The notes under the pieces: generated by a model
Told to the model about the DNA's origin: nothing
The model's database searches: none
The model's input: the letters and a program-made list of their open reading frames with translations, nothing else
Shown: positions 63,148-64,000 of the stretch, in pieces
Numbering within the stretch: the first letter of the stretch is position 1
Layout of the letters: the number at the start of each line of letters is the position of its first letter
Program-made: the position numbers and the translations under genes
Assembly: GCA_035366835.1 (NCBI GenBank)
Contig: DAOSIS010000003.1
Coordinates: 62,001-126,000 of the forward strand
DNA from: UBA6109 sp035366835
GTDB taxonomy: Bacteria; Desulfobacterota; Syntrophia; Syntrophales; UBA6109
Length of the DNA: 64,000 nucleotides
Reading direction: 5' to 3'

Positions 63148-63359
63148 TGCGGGAAAGAAAGGCTTGATAAAAGGGGGGCTTTATTGTAGTAGACGCACGG
63201 AAGCCTCAATTCACACAGACATAGCATCGGCACTCCTGCCAAAAGAAGAATTTGTCGCTCGTAACAACGTCGTTCGGAAGGTCTGGATCACTGCGATCCG
63301 GGGTGGCGATAGAGTTGTTCGGAAGTCAAATCAAATTCAAAATGGGAGGAAGAAGATCT

Positions 63360-64000
63360 ATGGCCAAAGACGTGAAGAAGACCAAGTCAGCGGAAGGTTC
63401 GCGGAGGAAGTTTTTGAAGACGGCGGCGGTGGCGGCGGGGACGGCGGCGGGCGTCCTCGGGTTCCCCGGCGTCATGAGGCTGCAGGCTGCGGCGCCCATC
63501 AAGATCAAGATCCAGACGGCCTGGGACGCGGGCACGGTCGGCTACACGAAGTTTCAGGAGTGGTGCAAGGTCGTCGGCGAGATGACGGAAGGGAAGCTCG
63601 TGGTGGAGGGATTCCCCGCGGGCGCGATCGTCGGGACCTTCGAGATGTTCGATGCGGTGAAGGCGGGCGTGTTCGACGCCATGCACTGCTTTGACGTTTA
63701 CTGGCCCGGCAAGATTCCGGCGTGCACGTTCTTTTCCTCCTATCCCTTCGCCCTGGACCGTCCGGACCAGTGGGACACATGGTACTGGTCGCTGGGCGGC
63801 AAAGAGATGGCGCGCGAGGCCTACGGGCAGCACAACATGCACTGGATCGGGCCGATCCAACACGACGACAACCTGATCCATTCCAAGATTCCCATTCGTT
63901 CGTTCGAGGATTTCAAGGGCAAGAAGATCCGTTATCCGGGCGGGATCATCGCGGATATCTACCGTGCGGCGGGCGTTTCGACGGTGCTGCTGCCGGGCGG
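63360..64000 (+). CDS. TRAP transporter substrate-binding protein, DctP family (3' truncated)
   Basis: The frame is open to the window end; 213 residues are visible. A twin-arginine-type leader (RRKFLKTAAVAAGTAAG ... LQAAAP) precedes the mature start KIKIQTAWDAGTVGY. DctP features follow: GKLVVEGFPAGAIVGTFEMFDAVKAGVFDAMHC and KGKKIRYPGGIIADI. It captures a carboxylic acid in the periplasm for a TRAP permease that must be further downstream. Next to the glycolate oxidase genes, a hydroxy acid is a plausible ligand. GGGAGG lies about ten bases before the ATG. Confidence 0.88.
   Translation, partial: MAKDVKKTKSAEGSRRKFLKTAAVAAGTAAGVLGFPGVMRLQAAAPIKIKIQTAWDAGTVGYTKFQEWCKVVGEMTEGKLVVEGFPAGAIVGTFEMFDAVKAGVFDAMHCFDVYWPGKIPACTFFSSYPFALDRPDQWDTWYWSLGGKEMAREAYGQHNMHWIGPIQHDDNLIHSKIPIRSFEDFKGKKIRYPGGIIADIYRAAGVSTVLLPG
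63389..63972 (+). repeat. Direct repeat, copy B (intact form)
   Basis: Partner of copy A at 62267-62512. Similarity stops at 63972, shortly before the window end, where the deleted copy diverges. Confidence 0.85.

Noticed and set aside
63164..63694. Plus-strand ORF overlapping the start of the TRAP receptor gene
   Set aside because: It is out of frame with the receptor, its repeat-like Gly/Arg sequence is a frameshifted reading of the leader region, and it has no ribosome site.

Overview
The window is a high-GC bacterial chromosome segment. Its gene content (CarD and PIN/TRAM genes ahead of ispD, ispF and gltX; many TPR, CsgG-like and FN3 lipoproteins; a glycolate oxidase operon next to an acid:CoA ligase and a CoA-ester lyase) suggests a Gram-negative anaerobe of the former Deltaproteobacteria, possibly a syntrophic or sulfate-reducing relative of the Syntrophales/Syntrophobacterales. 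This placement comes from gene content only. Coding density is high. I see no tRNA, rRNA, CRISPR array, insertion sequence or prophage.

Layout. 1-12.3 kb: end of a B12-dependent radical SAM protein, a WD40 remnant, a zinc alcohol dehydrogenase, tag, two exported envelope proteins (one a lipoprotein), a polyphosphate:AMP phosphotransferase, a KefB-type antiporter, small membrane and repair genes (DUF4126, SRAP), a ModA-like protein without an export signal, yidD and a zincin-like lipoprotein. 12.4-18.9 kb (minus strand): an MFS permease with an ACP/fatty acyl-AMP ligase/PlsC fusion, then a macrodomain hydrolase coupled to a phosphoglycerate mutase whose two halves are in swapped order. 19.1-27.4 kb: pcm-nlpD pair, a radical SAM protein, carD, PIN/TRAM, ispD, ispF, gltX and a glycine-zipper lipoprotein. 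27.5-32.2 kb: biotin-dependent carboxyltransferase (minus), pgk, truA, rfbD.

32.2-42.2 kb: a run of six exported proteins built from FlgT-like, CsgG-like, TPR, FN3, DUF799-like, beta-helix and LPP20-like modules, with good promoters at each end and a structured leader before the last gene. It has no flagellar or curli genes around it and looks like an undescribed envelope assembly. 42.3-53.0 kb: housekeeping genes mutL, miaA, a TPR/SLH lipoprotein, valS, nadC, birA, coaX, coaE and a Cam-type gamma carbonic anhydrase.

53.0-64 kb: a FadR-type regulator with two TGGTNNNACCA sites upstream, followed by an ATP-grasp CoA ligase beta subunit, a small ferredoxin-like protein, the ligase alpha subunit, a malyl-CoA lyase-like enzyme, glcD, glcE and glcF, then TRAP-transporter binding proteins (one internally deleted copy and one intact copy cut by the window end). 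Together these could oxidise glycolate to glyoxylate, condense it with acetyl-CoA to malyl-CoA, and recover ATP by cleaving malyl-CoA to malate.
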